The notes: generated by a model not told the origin, from the letters alone. A DNA stretch of 64,000 nucleotides from Frateuria hangzhouensis (GCF_026410505.1 NZ_JAPMIU010000002.1:1-64000), one strand, 5' to 3'; positions 11,011 to 23,408 are shown, numbered from the stretch's first letter. Made by a program: numbers and translations.

Positions 11011-11565
11011 TCAGCGCCGCCTGACCAGCCGATACTGGCCGTGGTCGCCGTAGTGCCTGCCATTGGTGTCCAGGCTGGCGCACAGCCGACCGTCGCAAAG
11101 GCTTACGTCCGCTTCGTTGTAAGCCTGGAGTGTGTCCGCGGAGAGCCGGTTCTGGTTGATGACCCGCGCGTAATGCAGCGAGAGCCACGCGCCGCCGGCC
11201 AGAAGCAGGAGCAGGCTGGCCAGTGCGATGCCGGCCGCCTTCCACACCAGATGCCGGTGCAGCCGTTCCAGCGCCACCATGCGTAAGGCAAGTGCCTGCG
11301 CCTGGCTGTCGACGTCGCGGCTGGCCGCCTGCAGGCGTCGCTCGTGGTCGTCGAGCGAGCGCCCGATCCCGGCCTGCATGACATGGAGCAGCCGGTCCGG
11401 CAGGGTGTCCAGAAGGCCGCCGGACGATTGCCGGACCGCCGCCGGAACCTGCTGCACGAGCAGGCCGAGGCGCTGCTCGATGAGGTCACAGCGCCGTTCG
11501 AACTGTTCCATCAGCATCGCGGCCTTTTCTGCCGTTGCGATGAGCTGCTCTTCCGGTGGCATCAC
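11011..11565 (-). CDS. Membrane-anchored coiled-coil protein next to lipase
   Basis: A 184-residue protein with an N-terminal helical region likely to form a coiled coil (residues 1-105; many Gln, Glu, Leu and Arg), one strong membrane helix (about 110-132, AGIALASLLLLLAGGAWL) and a small C-terminal domain containing two Cys (SLCDGRLCASL). It has no signal peptide. Its start lies 21 bases after the lipase stop, so it is the third gene of that operon. From memory, similar TM proteins accompany lipase-type antibacterial effectors in Xanthomonadales, which would make it a candidate accessory or immunity protein. I cannot assign a named family. Confidence 0.65.
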   Translation of the reverse strand: MMPPEEQLIATAEKAAMLMEQFERRCDLIEQRLGLLVQQVPAAVRQSSGGLLDTLPDRLLHVMQAGIGRSLDDHERRLQAASRDVDSQAQALALRMVALERLHRHLVWKAAGIALASLLLLLAGGAWLSLHYARVINQNRLSADTLQAYNEADVSLCDGRLCASLDTNGRHYGDHGQYRLVRRR

Positions 11566-11586
11566 TTTTTCCCGTAGCGAAAAGCG

Positions 11587-12807
11587 TCAGCGGCCCCAGG
11601 CCGGGCCGGCGGCGTCCGGGACCGGCTGCGTGGGTGCCGGTCCCAGCGGCTGCCACTGCTGGTCGATCATCCCGGTGGCATGGGCGCGCAGTGCCTGTCC
11701 ACGTTCGGACGAGGCCAAAGCCTGCGTATCGTCGCGGAACCGGTCCCAATCACCCGCGCCCGCGGCAGCGAGCATGCGGTCCAGCCGCGCCGAAAAGGCG
11801 GCAAACCTTCCGGCGACGCCATCCACGATGGCTTCGCCACGCTGTTCCAGCTCATGCAGGCCCTGGGCGATGCCATGCCCGACGTGGCGCGCGGCCCGGA
11901 CCGCCCGTTGCCCCTCGCCGAGCCCGAACGCGAGCGTGTTCACGAGTGGCTGGGCGGCGGCTCCGGCGAGCAGCGACGTGGCGGCGCGGGCGTGGCCGAT
12001 GTCGCCGCGGTAGGCCTGGATCATGATCGCGTGCTCGCGGTAGCGGGCCGCATTCGCCGGGGCGAGCAGTGATTCCCCGTCACGCGCGGGGTCCGGCACG
12101 AAGTTGGCGATGCCATGCGCGTCGGCCTGGACCTTGCCCAGCCACGGCGCATGTGTCGACGGCAGCATGTTCAGAAGCGGGATGTCCGTGTAACCGGCCC
12201 GGCCCAGCGCATCGACGTCCTGCGCGGTGGCATAGATACGCACTTCGCCGAAATGCGGGCTGGCCGCGCTGACCACGTCGGTGGCGCGAACGTGGTTGAT
12301 CACCTGGTGGCCACCTTCGGGTATGGCTGGCATCAGGCCGGCGGCGCCATAGGCGTTGAAGGTTTCGCCTCGGAGCCCGTACTCGTAGGCCATCATTTGC
12401 GCCAGCGTGCCGCCGAGGGAGTGGCCGGTGACCGTCACGTTCAATTCGTAATGCCCTCGCTCCGCTTCGAGCTTTGCTTTCGCCAGGACACGTTTGGTAA
12501 AGGCCATGGCATCGGGGGTCTGTGCGTTCAGGCCAGCCATGACCATGCCGGCGTCAACGCAGACGTCGAGCCCCTCATCCACCCGGCGTCCCTCGCCTGT
12601 TTCGGTACCACGATAAGCGAGAACCAGCTCGTGACTACCGTCGGGGTTTATATGTTCGTAAGCGGTAGCCTGAAAACCGGTGCGGGGGTTGTCCGCATAG
12701 CCTGCGATCGTGTAATCGAAATCGCCCATATGAACCAATTCATGCAAGCTGCGTGATCGGTAGGAGTCCTGGTCCAGCAAGGCGTAATCGGCTGATCCGA
12801 GGGTCAC
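11587..12807 (-). CDS. Lipase-fold protein, probable antibacterial effector
   Basis: A 406-residue alpha/beta hydrolase of the lipase class 3 type. The nucleophile elbow is GHSLGG with Ser130, preceded by VTVT. Candidate Asp177 and His231 occur in ATDVVSAASPHFGEV and AHGIANFVPD. The blocks LAYRGTETGE, GETFNAYGAAGL and NHVRATDVVSAASPH match, as I remember them, the phospholipase-like effectors of Xanthomonadales secretion systems. There is no signal peptide, consistent with contact-dependent delivery. I do not see the C-terminal XVIPCD signal that T4SS effectors usually carry. The start overlaps the lipoprotein gene stop (ATGA), a typical immunity-effector arrangement. Effector function is inference; the hydrolase fold is seen. 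Confidence 0.75.
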   Translation of the reverse strand: MTLGSADYALLDQDSYRSRSLHELVHMGDFDYTIAGYADNPRTGFQATAYEHINPDGSHELVLAYRGTETGEGRRVDEGLDVCVDAGMVMAGLNAQTPDAMAFTKRVLAKAKLEAERGHYELNVTVTGHSLGGTLAQMMAYEYGLRGETFNAYGAAGLMPAIPEGGHQVINHVRATDVVSAASPHFGEVRIYATAQDVDALGRAGYTDIPLLNMLPSTHAPWLGKVQADAHGIANFVPDPARDGESLLAPANAARYREHAIMIQAYRGDIGHARAATSLLAGAAAQPLVNTLAFGLGEGQRAVRAARHVGHGIAQGLHELEQRGEAIVDGVAGRFAAFSARLDRMLAAAGAGDWDRFRDDTQALASSERGQALRAHATGMIDQQWQPLGPAPTQPVPDAAGPAWGR

Positions 12808-13397
12808 CGGGCGGCCTCCTTTGTCGCAAGGGCGACATGGAAGAAGGCATCGGGATGTTCGCTTACATAGGTGGTGAGCGGTTGCCCTGACATTCCGCCC
12901 GTCGGGTCACGATAGGAAACTTTTGGGAAGTAAGTGATCGCCGCTTTCCCGGCGGCAATATCTTTGGCCCAGATCGCGGAGCTGAAGCCTGTTGAGCGAG
13001 TTTTCAGCTGAGCTCCGACACCCACCAGTGCCCAGTGGCATGTGCCCATCTGGTAGTAATCCGCATCCAGCATCAGATCGGCAAAAAACGACCCCTCGTA
13101 CGTGTTGTCTCCGATCCCCTGCAGGCGAATCGGCATCTGCCGATGCGGTGCAAGTCGGGCACCGCTGACAGGCTGCAGTGGAACGCAACCACTGTTGGTG
13201 ACCTGGTAATCGACTGTCCCGCCGATGGACTCGAACGGTCCGGGCGCATCTTCGACGGTTACCGTTAGCGTGTATCGCTTTACCGGATGAGGGTTCTGTC
13301 TGATATCGGCGGGCGGCACTGACGAGCTACAGGCGCAAAGCGTTAGGACGGCCAGGAGAAGGGCGAGGGTGGAGCGTCCGGCACGGGCGGGATCCAT
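12804..13397 (-). CDS. Lipoprotein, candidate immunity to the lipase
   Basis: A 197-residue lipoprotein: signal segment LALLLAVLTL, then lipobox LCAC with likely lipidated Cys23, followed by Ser residues that suggest release to the outer membrane. The mature domain looks beta-rich and belongs to no family I recognise. I chose ATG 13397, which has GGAGG four bases upstream; the earlier ATG at 13415 has no such site. It is the first gene of the operon and overlaps the lipase start by 4 bases. Periplasmic lipoprotein inhibitors are the common immunity proteins for lipase effectors, so that role is plausible but unproven. Confidence 0.7.
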   Translation of the reverse strand: MDPARAGRSTLALLLAVLTLCACSSSVPPADIRQNPHPVKRYTLTVTVEDAPGPFESIGGTVDYQVTNSGCVPLQPVSGARLAPHRQMPIRLQGIGDNTYEGSFFADLMLDADYYQMGTCHWALVGVGAQLKTRSTGFSSAIWAKDIAAGKAAITYFPKVSYRDPTGGMSGQPLTTYVSEHPDAFFHVALATKEAAR

Positions 13398-13591
13398 TGT
13401 TCCTCCGTGAATCATGAATGCCTGTGCCGAGTATAGGAGCGGGGCCGACGGGCCTTGCTGCCTTCATGGCGCGCGTGGTTGTAGGCCGGCGCCGGCAGTC
13501 AACGGAGGGGTGCGCCGGTGCGCGGCTTCGCGCACGCAGGCGAAACTCCGGTAGCAGTGCTACCCGAGGCGTGAGTGAAGTAGGAAGTTAA

Positions 13592-13622
13592 GGCCACCTC
13601 CCGCCTGGTTGGGGAGGTGGCC
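13592..13622 (-). terminator. Hairpin downstream of tex
   Basis: A perfect 11-bp stem (GGCCACCTCCC/GGGAGGTGGCC) with a 9-base loop, 27 bases after the tex stop codon. The T run on the minus strand is weak. It is a probable terminator or transcript-stabilising hairpin. Confidence 0.6.
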
Positions 13623-13649
13623 GGACGGTTGAAGGTGACGGCGCGAGTG

Positions 13650-15965
<2,316 letters not shown>

Positions 15966-16022
15966 GTGATCGGTGCTTCGGTGGTGCAGGAAGCCGTCGA
16001 TCATAGCAACCGCAGCACGATT

Positions 16023-16083
16023 CGTAGGGTGGGCTTCAGCCCACCTTGCGGCGTGGTGATGGTGGGCTGAAGCCCACCCTACG
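16023..16083. repeat. REP-like palindrome, copy 1
   Basis: An inverted repeat with arms of about 21 bases beginning CGTAGGGTGGGCTTCAGCCC. Each arm itself contains the small palindrome GGGCTTCAGCCC. It lies between the RDD gene stop and the tex start and is the best-conserved member of the family found six times in this window. Confidence 0.88.
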
Positions 16084-16088
16084 CGGCC

Positions 16089-16847
16089 CTACGCGTGGAA
16101 GGAGCGGTCGTCGCGCGGCGCCGGGCTGTGGAACGCGCTGGCGCGGCCATTGAGCACCAGCGTGTTGGCCAGCATGTCGTGCAAACCCTGCTTGCGCCGG
16201 GTCCAGGCAATCATCAGGAAGCCGATCGCCACGATCATCCAGCTGAGGATCTTGGCCGCGTAGCGACCCAGCGCGCGCCAGAAACTGATGCGGCGTCCTT
16301 CCAGGTCGGTCACGCGGATACCCATCGCCAGCTTGCCGACGGTGGCCTGCCACTTGGAGCTTTCGCACAGCGCGAAATAGAGCCAGGCCAGTACCGCGGT
16401 CAGCGCGATGCCGACGCGCATGGTCTCGTAGTACTGGCCATAGGCGGCGAGCATGACGTTGGGGTCCGTGCTGGCCGCCAGCAGCGCCTGCTCCAGCCGG
16501 GCCTGCGCCGCGCCGTTGCCGAACGCCTGCATGATCAGCATGTTGGGCACGTACAGCACGATGATGTCGATGATGTAGGCGGCCAGCCGCTTCCAGAACC
16601 CGGCGTAGTCCTCGAGCGACGCGGTGGTGGTCGGCGGCGGCATGGCCGGTGCGTGAGCGTCGGCCGGGACCGGCGGCGCCGCCGCCAGTGCGTCGCGGAA
16701 CAGCACCGACAGCGGCTGCCAGTCGGCCAGGCCCTCGTACCAGCCCAGGTCCTCGGCGGCGAGCTTGCCTTCGCGCAGCCACAGGCGCACGTCCTCCTCC
16801 TTGTACGGGCCATGGCGCTGGCCGTCGCGGCCGATCCAGATTTCCAT
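16089..16847 (-). CDS. GYF-like and RDD domain membrane protein
   Basis: A 252-residue inner-membrane protein. Residues 1-50 match a bacterial GYF_2-like domain (MEIWIGRDGQRHGPYKEEDV, then LGWYEGLADWQPL). A Pro/Ala linker leads to an RDD domain (about 85-235) with ASLEDYAGFWKRLAAYIIDI and three to four membrane helices. The conserved second half is seen in WQATVGKLAMGIRV. RDD proteins are of mixed function; some transport ions or osmolytes. I chose ATG 16847 because the GYF-like domain begins there; the longer frame upstream adds a segment with no motif. It lies downstream of mnmG on the same strand with a 141-base gap. Confidence 0.82.
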   Translation of the reverse strand: MEIWIGRDGQRHGPYKEEDVRLWLREGKLAAEDLGWYEGLADWQPLSVLFRDALAAAPPVPADAHAPAMPPPTTTASLEDYAGFWKRLAAYIIDIIVLYVPNMLIMQAFGNGAAQARLEQALLAASTDPNVMLAAYGQYYETMRVGIALTAVLAWLYFALCESSKWQATVGKLAMGIRVTDLEGRRISFWRALGRYAAKILSWMIVAIGFLMIAWTRRKQGLHDMLANTLVLNGRASAFHSPAPRDDRSFHA

Positions 16848-16988
16848 CGCTTGCTCCACGAACGTCGTTGGGCTTGATGATGCCATGGGGCAGGGCGAGG
16901 TCGCGCACGGGGCGCGATCCAGCGGTGGCCTGTCGCCGGTCTCCTGCAGGTTCCTCACACGACCTGCATGGGGCAGCAGGGGGCGGTG

Positions 16989-18863
<1,875 letters not shown>

Positions 18864-18946
18864 AAGTGACAGGCGCGGGACGCGTGCAGGACGAAACGTG
18901 CTTATGTTAGCGCTTCGGCGCGCGCTCCCGTGCATAATCAAGAGCT

Positions 18947-18961
18947 TGGCACGAATACTGC
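18947..18961 (+). promoter_or_regulatory. Sigma-54-type promoter, upstream copy
   Basis: TGGCAC-GAATA-CTGC has the invariant GG and GC at the -24/-12 spacing and differs from the consensus TGGCAC-N5-TTGC at one position. Transcription would begin near 18973 and read towards the hairpin at 19111-19143. Confidence 0.6.
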
Positions 18962-18972
18962 TTCACCTTTCG

Positions 18973-19146
18973 TGCACTTTCCATGGGCAGACGCTGCGCG
19001 ATCGCGCGCCGAGGCCGGGCAGACAGGGGCCTGACCGCGTACCGGGAGAGGAAGCATGACGGCGCCGCTGGGGCTTCCCACGGCGCCGTCGCCTTTTCCG
19101 TACCCCGGAAAAACCAAACCCCGCCAATGGCGGGGCTTGGTTTGCT
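18973..19146 (+). ncRNA. Candidate sigma-54-dependent small RNA
   Basis: A predicted transcript of about 170 bases running from the expected start downstream of the sigma-54-like element to a strong hairpin. Internal structure is suggested by a 7-bp stem (GGCGCCG/CGGCGCC, 19061-19087), and the transcript contains the A/G-rich segment GGGAGAGGAAG just before it. There is no long coding frame. I do not recognise an RNA family, so this is an inference from promoter plus terminator-like structure. Confidence 0.35.
19111..19143 (+). terminator. Strong hairpin, probable terminator
   Basis: A 15-bp stem with one G-T wobble (arms AAACCAAACCCCGCC and GGCGGGGCTTGGTTT) and a 3-base loop. It ends in TTT but lacks a long T run. 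It would close a transcript from the sigma-54-like promoter at 18947. Confidence 0.6.
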
Positions 19147-19324
19147 TAGATCTGGCGCCCGGCGGTCTCAGGAACAGGGGGAATCCAGGATGACCGTGTT
19201 GCCGGGCGCCAGAAACCGGAAAGTTCGCGGGCGTCGTCGCGATCCGTCGCGACTGCGAGAGCGATATTCCCAGTACGGTCGTGAATAAAAAGTGACTAAT
19301 TCCGGCTTTTTTTTGTAAGGCAGT

Positions 19325-19339
19325 TGACGCTCAGCGTCA
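19325..19339. promoter_or_regulatory. Palindrome upstream of sigma-54 promoter
   Basis: TGACGCT-C-AGCGTCA is a perfect inverted repeat with 7-base arms, centred about 78 bases before the predicted start of the small-protein transcript. It could be the upstream activator site for a sigma-54 enhancer-binding protein. Confidence 0.35.
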
Positions 19340-19384
19340 GCCCGCCAAACAGGCCGGGGCTTGAATGTGACGGCGATCACGCTC

Positions 19385-19399
19385 TGGCACGCGCATTGC
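19385..19399 (+). promoter_or_regulatory. Sigma-54 promoter of the 61-residue small gene
   Basis: TGGCAC-GCGCA-TTGC is a perfect match to the core -24/-12 consensus. It ends 38 bases before the ATG of the small gene, leaving space for a start site near 19411 and a short leader. Confidence 0.7.
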
Positions 19400-19437
19400 A
19401 GAGTCCGCTTCACCAACCCAACCAGATCTGTTCTGTC

Positions 19438-19623
19438 ATGAACAACGTCTTCGACTTCCAGCCTGTCTATCCGCGGCACGACCTGATGATCGAGATCGGC
19501 AAGGTGCAGATGGCGATCGAACACCTGACCGCGCGCAGCGAGCAGGAGCGCCAGCAGCTGCGTCCGCGCCTGGAATCGCACATGCACCGCCTGCGCAGCG
19601 CGCTGAGCCAGCTGGCCGCCTGA
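19438..19623 (+). CDS. Small hypothetical protein, sigma-54 controlled
   Basis: A 61-residue soluble, mostly helical protein (MNNVFDFQPVYPRHD, then LMIEIGKVQMAIEHL and a Gln/Arg-rich helix). It has no signal or membrane segment and no family I recognise. The upstream sigma-54 consensus at 19385 argues that it is a real, conditionally expressed gene. The frame extends upstream, but the ATG at 19438 is the only start downstream of the promoter. A palindromic terminator-like repeat follows at 19669. Small sigma-54-dependent genes in this group can belong to pilus, flagellar or nitrogen regulons; which applies here is unknown. Confidence 0.62.
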   Translation: MNNVFDFQPVYPRHDLMIEIGKVQMAIEHLTARSEQERQQLRPRLESHMHRLRSALSQLAA

Positions 19624-19668
19624 GCGATCTGCGGCCGCACCCCGGCACAGGACGCCCGCCGCACCCCT

Positions 19669-19694
19669 GCAGGAGCCCACAAGTGGGCTCCTGC
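19669..19694. terminator. Palindromic terminator-like repeat
   Basis: A perfect 12-bp inverted repeat (GCAGGAGCCCAC/GTGGGCTCCTGC) with a 2-base loop, between the convergent small gene and pepN. A related sequence (AAGTGGGCTCCTAC) recurs near 30800, so it may also be a mobile palindromic repeat. Confidence 0.55.
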
Positions 19695-19717
19695 GAGGAC
19701 CGTGAAGCCCGCGTGGC

Positions 19718-22348
19718 TCAGCCCTTGAGCATGTTGCCGACGATCTCGGCCAGGTTGCGCGACAGGCGCTTTCCGGCCAGTTCCGCCACCGCCGCGCGTG
19801 CCTGTTCGCGCCGCGACGGCTCCAGCCGCTGCCAGCCGTTGAAGGCCGTGGCCAACCGCGCCGCCACCTGCGGGTTGAGCGCATCCAGCGTCGCCAGCCG
19901 CGCGGCCAGGAACCGGTAACCCTCGCCATCGGCCCGATGGAAGCCGCTTGGGTTGCCGCGCGCCCAGGTGCCCAGCAATGCCTGCACGCGGTTGGGATTC
20001 TTCAGCGTGAACTTCGGATCGGTCTCCAGCGCGCGCACGCGCCCCAGCGCCGGCTCGCCCGGGATCTGCGCCTGCACCGCGAACCACTTGTCCAGCGCCA
20101 GCGCATTGTCGGCGTGGCGCGCGCGGTAGCGGGCGAGGGCTTCGGACGCTTGCGGCGCCCCGCTGCGCACCAGCACGGCTAGCGCGGCCAGCCGGTCGGT
20201 CATGGTGGTCGCACGATCGAACTGCGTGGCCGCGAACGCCTGCGCTGTGGCCGCGTCGAGCAGCACCAGCAGTTCCAGCACGCGGCGCTTGAGCCGCCGC
20301 CGCGCCTGGCTGGGCGCGTCCAGCGCATCGCTGGCCTGTGCGACCAGGGTGCGGTAGCGCTCGGCCAGCGGATTGACGCCGATGCGGTCGGCCAGCTCGC
20401 GCTGCAGCGTCTGGCGCAGCGCGTGGATGCGCGCCGGGTCCACGTCGGTCTCGCGTTCGGCCAGCTCCACTTCGCCCGGCGGGGTCAGCAGGTCGGCCAG
20501 CAGCGCGGGGTCGAGCGCGGCCTGGTCGAACAGCCCGGCCAGCGTGTCGCTCCATACCGTCAACGCTTCGCGGCCGTGGCCGTCGCGCAGTTCGGCGTAG
20601 GCGGCCCATGCCAGCTGCTGGGCGGCCTCCCAGCGATTGAAGCCGTCGGTGTCATGGGTCAGCAGCAGGGCCAGCTCGGCCGGCGCGTAGGCGGCGTCGA
20701 GGACCACCGGGGCAGAGAAACCGCGCAGCAGCGAGGGTACCGGCGCGCGTTCGATGCCCGGGAACACGAACGCCTGTTCGTCCGCGGCGAGCACCACCAC
20801 CTGTTCGGGGGCGCCATCGTGCAGCGGCAGCATGCGGCCGTCCGTATCGAACAGCGCGAGCTTGACCGGAATCGGCAGCGGCCGCTTGTGCGGCTGGCCG
20901 GGCGTGGCCGGCGTGTGCTGGCGCAGGGTCAGCGTGTAGGAGCGCGTGTCGGCGTCGTAATGGCCGACGGCCGACAGCTGCGGCGTGCCGGCCTGGCCGT
21001 ACCAGGCCAGGTAGGGCGACAGGTCGATGTCGTTGGCCTGGCCCAGCGCGGCGAGGAAATCCTCCAGCGTGGCGGCGCGGCCGTCGTTGCGCTCGAAGTA
21101 CCGGTCCATGCCGCGGCGGAAGCCCTCCGGCCCCAGCCGTCCGGCCAGCATGCGCACCAGCTCCGAACCCTTCTCGTACACCGTGGCGGTGTAGAAGTTG
21201 TTGATCTCGCTGTACGCGGACGGACGCACCGGATGGGCCAGCGGACCGGCATCCTCCGGAAACTGCGCGCGGCGCAGCAGGGCGACGTCGTCGATGCGCT
21301 TGAGCGGGGCCGAGTTCATGTCCGCCGAGAACTGCTGCTCGCGGAACACGGTCAGGCCTTCCTTCAGCGACAGCTGGAACCAGTCGCGGCAGGTCACGCG
21401 GTTGCCGCTCCAGTTGTGGAAGTACTCGTGGCCGATCACCGCCTCGATCGCGCGGTATTCGTCGTCGGTGGTGGTGTCCGGATCGGCCAGCAGGTACTTG
21501 GCGTTGAAGATGTTGAGGCCCTTGTTCTCCATCGCGCCCATGTTGAAGTCGTGCGTGGCCACGACATGGAACACGGAAAGGTCGAAGTTGCGCCCGTAGG
21601 CCTGCTCGTCCCAGCGCATGGCGCGCTCGAGCGCGTCCATGGCGAAGTGGCAGCAGTCGATCACGTCCGCTTCGGCCCAGATCACCAGCCTCACGTCGCG
21701 CCCGTCGGCGGTGCGATAGTCGCGCTCGAGATGTTCCAGCCGCCCGGCGACCAGCGCGAACAGGTAACTGGGCTTGGGATACGGATCGACGAAACGCGCC
21801 CAGTGGCGCCCATCCGGCAGCTCGCCGGCACCGTCCGGATTGCCGCCGGCCAGCAGCACCGGAAAGCGCGCGCGGTCGGCGCGCAGCGTGACGGTGTAGC
21901 GCGCCAGCACGTCCGGGCGGTCGGGGAAGAAGGTGATGTGGCGGAAGCCCTCGGCCTCGCACTGGGTCAGCAGGAAGCCGTGCTCGCGCGAGCCTGACAG
22001 GTACAGGCCTTCCAGCGCGGTGTTGGCCGCCGGGCGCACGCGCACGCGGGTCTCCAGCACGCTGCCGTCGCCGGCGCCATCGACCTCCAGCACGCTGTCG
22101 CGATAGCGGTAGGCCTGTGCGTCCAGCGGCTGGCCGTCCAGCAAGATGTCGACCAGCTCCAGGCCTTCGCCGTCCAGCCGCAGCGGCGCGTCCTGCGCGC
22201 CATCGCGGCGCAGGTGCAGGCGCGTGCGCACCTCGGTGGTGTCGATCCCCAGGTCGAACTCGAGCTCGATCCGGTCGACCGCCCACGCGGGTGGGCGGTA
22301 GTCGGCGAGGCGGATGGGCGAGGGGGTCTGGTCGTCGCGCGCAGTCAT
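19718..22348 (-). CDS. pepN: Aminopeptidase N (M1 family)
   Basis: An 876-residue zinc aminopeptidase of the M1 family, cytoplasmic, with broad specificity for N-terminal residues in peptide turnover. The exopeptidase motif GAMEN is at 271-275 and the zinc site HEYFHNW at 307-313 with the third ligand Glu330. The protein has the four-domain length of E. coli PepN and ends in a helical C-terminal domain (RNLAEIVGNMLKG). There is no signal peptide. The gene is divergent from the epimerase gene with a 64-base gap that must hold both promoters. Confidence 0.96.
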   Translation of the reverse strand: MTARDDQTPSPIRLADYRPPAWAVDRIELEFDLGIDTTEVRTRLHLRRDGAQDAPLRLDGEGLELVDILLDGQPLDAQAYRYRDSVLEVDGAGDGSVLETRVRVRPAANTALEGLYLSGSREHGFLLTQCEAEGFRHITFFPDRPDVLARYTVTLRADRARFPVLLAGGNPDGAGELPDGRHWARFVDPYPKPSYLFALVAGRLEHLERDYRTADGRDVRLVIWAEADVIDCCHFAMDALERAMRWDEQAYGRNFDLSVFHVVATHDFNMGAMENKGLNIFNAKYLLADPDTTTDDEYRAIEAVIGHEYFHNWSGNRVTCRDWFQLSLKEGLTVFREQQFSADMNSAPLKRIDDVALLRRAQFPEDAGPLAHPVRPSAYSEINNFYTATVYEKGSELVRMLAGRLGPEGFRRGMDRYFERNDGRAATLEDFLAALGQANDIDLSPYLAWYGQAGTPQLSAVGHYDADTRSYTLTLRQHTPATPGQPHKRPLPIPVKLALFDTDGRMLPLHDGAPEQVVVLAADEQAFVFPGIERAPVPSLLRGFSAPVVLDAAYAPAELALLLTHDTDGFNRWEAAQQLAWAAYAELRDGHGREALTVWSDTLAGLFDQAALDPALLADLLTPPGEVELAERETDVDPARIHALRQTLQRELADRIGVNPLAERYRTLVAQASDALDAPSQARRRLKRRVLELLVLLDAATAQAFAATQFDRATTMTDRLAALAVLVRSGAPQASEALARYRARHADNALALDKWFAVQAQIPGEPALGRVRALETDPKFTLKNPNRVQALLGTWARGNPSGFHRADGEGYRFLAARLATLDALNPQVAARLATAFNGWQRLEPSRREQARAAVAELAGKRLSRNLAEIVGNMLKG

Positions 22349-22412
22349 GGGGAAAAAGCCGCTGGGGGAAGGCTCAGGCTAACATGCGACGCTTTCGCGA
22401 CCGGGCCGAGAC

Positions 22413-23408
22413 ATGGGTGCTTTCGACGCCGCCATCGAGTGGCTGGACACGCAGCCGGTGGTGGTATTGGACGACACGGTGCGTGGTCGCCGCGTGCGGA
22501 TCGCACGGCACGGCGCCTGCGTGCTGGGGCTGGCGGCGCGCTTCGGCGGCGGCTGGCTGGAGCTGGCCGACGGCCACCGCGATGCCGTCGAGCTCGGCGC
22601 GCGGCCGGGCTCGCGCTTCGCCGTGCTGGCGCCGTTCGCCAACCGCATCGCCGATGCGCGCTACCGCTTCGACGGGATCGAACACGACCTGCTGCCGGAC
22701 GCCCCCGATGGAGCACGAGCGAGCCGGCACGGTTTCGCGCGCGATGCCGATTTCGCCATCGGCGCGATGGCGGCGGATGAACGCACGGCGCAAGTGGCGT
22801 TCACCACCACGATCGGGCCGCGGCCGGGTTATCCGTTCACGCTGGACCTGGCGGTGCGCTACACGCTGGCGGCCGACGGCCTGACGCTGCAGACCACCCT
22901 GCGCAACGTCGGGATCACCGCGGCACCGGCCTTCGTCGGGTGGCATCCGTACTTCCGTCTGGGCGACGGACCACTGGCGTCGTGGGAATTGAACATCCCG
23001 GCGGACTGCGTGATCCGCACCGACCAGGATTTCATTCCGCTGCCGGCCGAGACCGCCTATCTGCCCCTGGACCAGGCGCCCGAGCTGGACTTCCGCCAGC
23101 CGCGCGCGATCGGCACGCGGCAACTCAACCACACCTACGCACGGTTGCGGTCCGACGCCGACGGCCGCGCACGCACCTGGCTGCGCGAACCGAAACGCGG
23201 TCTTGCCATCGCGGTGTGGCAGGAACACGGTGTCATGCTGGCCTTCACCGGCGACACGCTGGAACGCGGCGCGCGCCGCTCCATCGCGCTGGAACCAATG
23301 GAAAGCCTGCCCGACGCCTTCAACCGGGCCGACTGCGCCCACGCCATCCGACTTGAACCTGGCGCCGCACGCACGTTCCGCTGCGGCGTGGAGATCGACC
23401 TGCCATGA
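22413..23408 (+). CDS. Aldose 1-epimerase family protein
   Basis: A 331-residue galactose-mutarotase-like protein that would interconvert alpha and beta anomers of sugars. The motif LAPFANRIADARYRFDG and the catalytic-type GWHPYFRLGDG segment (His in GWHP) are seen, together with the Glu-bearing C-terminal block IALEPMESLPDAFN. Length is typical for the family. The 3-prime end overlaps the next gene by 4 bases (ATGA), so it is translationally coupled to the PLP dehydratase, although the two functions are not obviously related. Confidence 0.87.
   Translation: MGAFDAAIEWLDTQPVVVLDDTVRGRRVRIARHGACVLGLAARFGGGWLELADGHRDAVELGARPGSRFAVLAPFANRIADARYRFDGIEHDLLPDAPDGARASRHGFARDADFAIGAMAADERTAQVAFTTTIGPRPGYPFTLDLAVRYTLAADGLTLQTTLRNVGITAAPAFVGWHPYFRLGDGPLASWELNIPADCVIRTDQDFIPLPAETAYLPLDQAPELDFRQPRAIGTRQLNHTYARLRSDADGRARTWLREPKRGLAIAVWQEHGVMLAFTGDTLERGARRSIALEPMESLPDAFNRADCAHAIRLEPGAARTFRCGVEIDLP

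Larger units (their letters stand above)
18864..19437. other. Intergenic region with regulatory and RNA signals
   Basis: No long coding region lies between mnmG and the 61-residue small gene. The stretch contains two sigma-54-type promoter sequences (18947-18961 and 19385-19399), two hairpins, an A/T-rich segment (about 19266-19320) and two perfect palindromes (19236-19253 and 19325-19339). A 45-codon frame (19056-19193, with GAGAGG upstream) runs through the strong hairpin and is probably not coding. Confidence 0.6.

Noticed and set aside
19056-19193. 45-codon frame with a GAGAGG site downstream of the first sigma-54-like promoter
   Set aside because: The frame runs through both hairpins, is Pro/Gly-rich and passes through the terminator-like stem; a structured RNA is the simpler reading.
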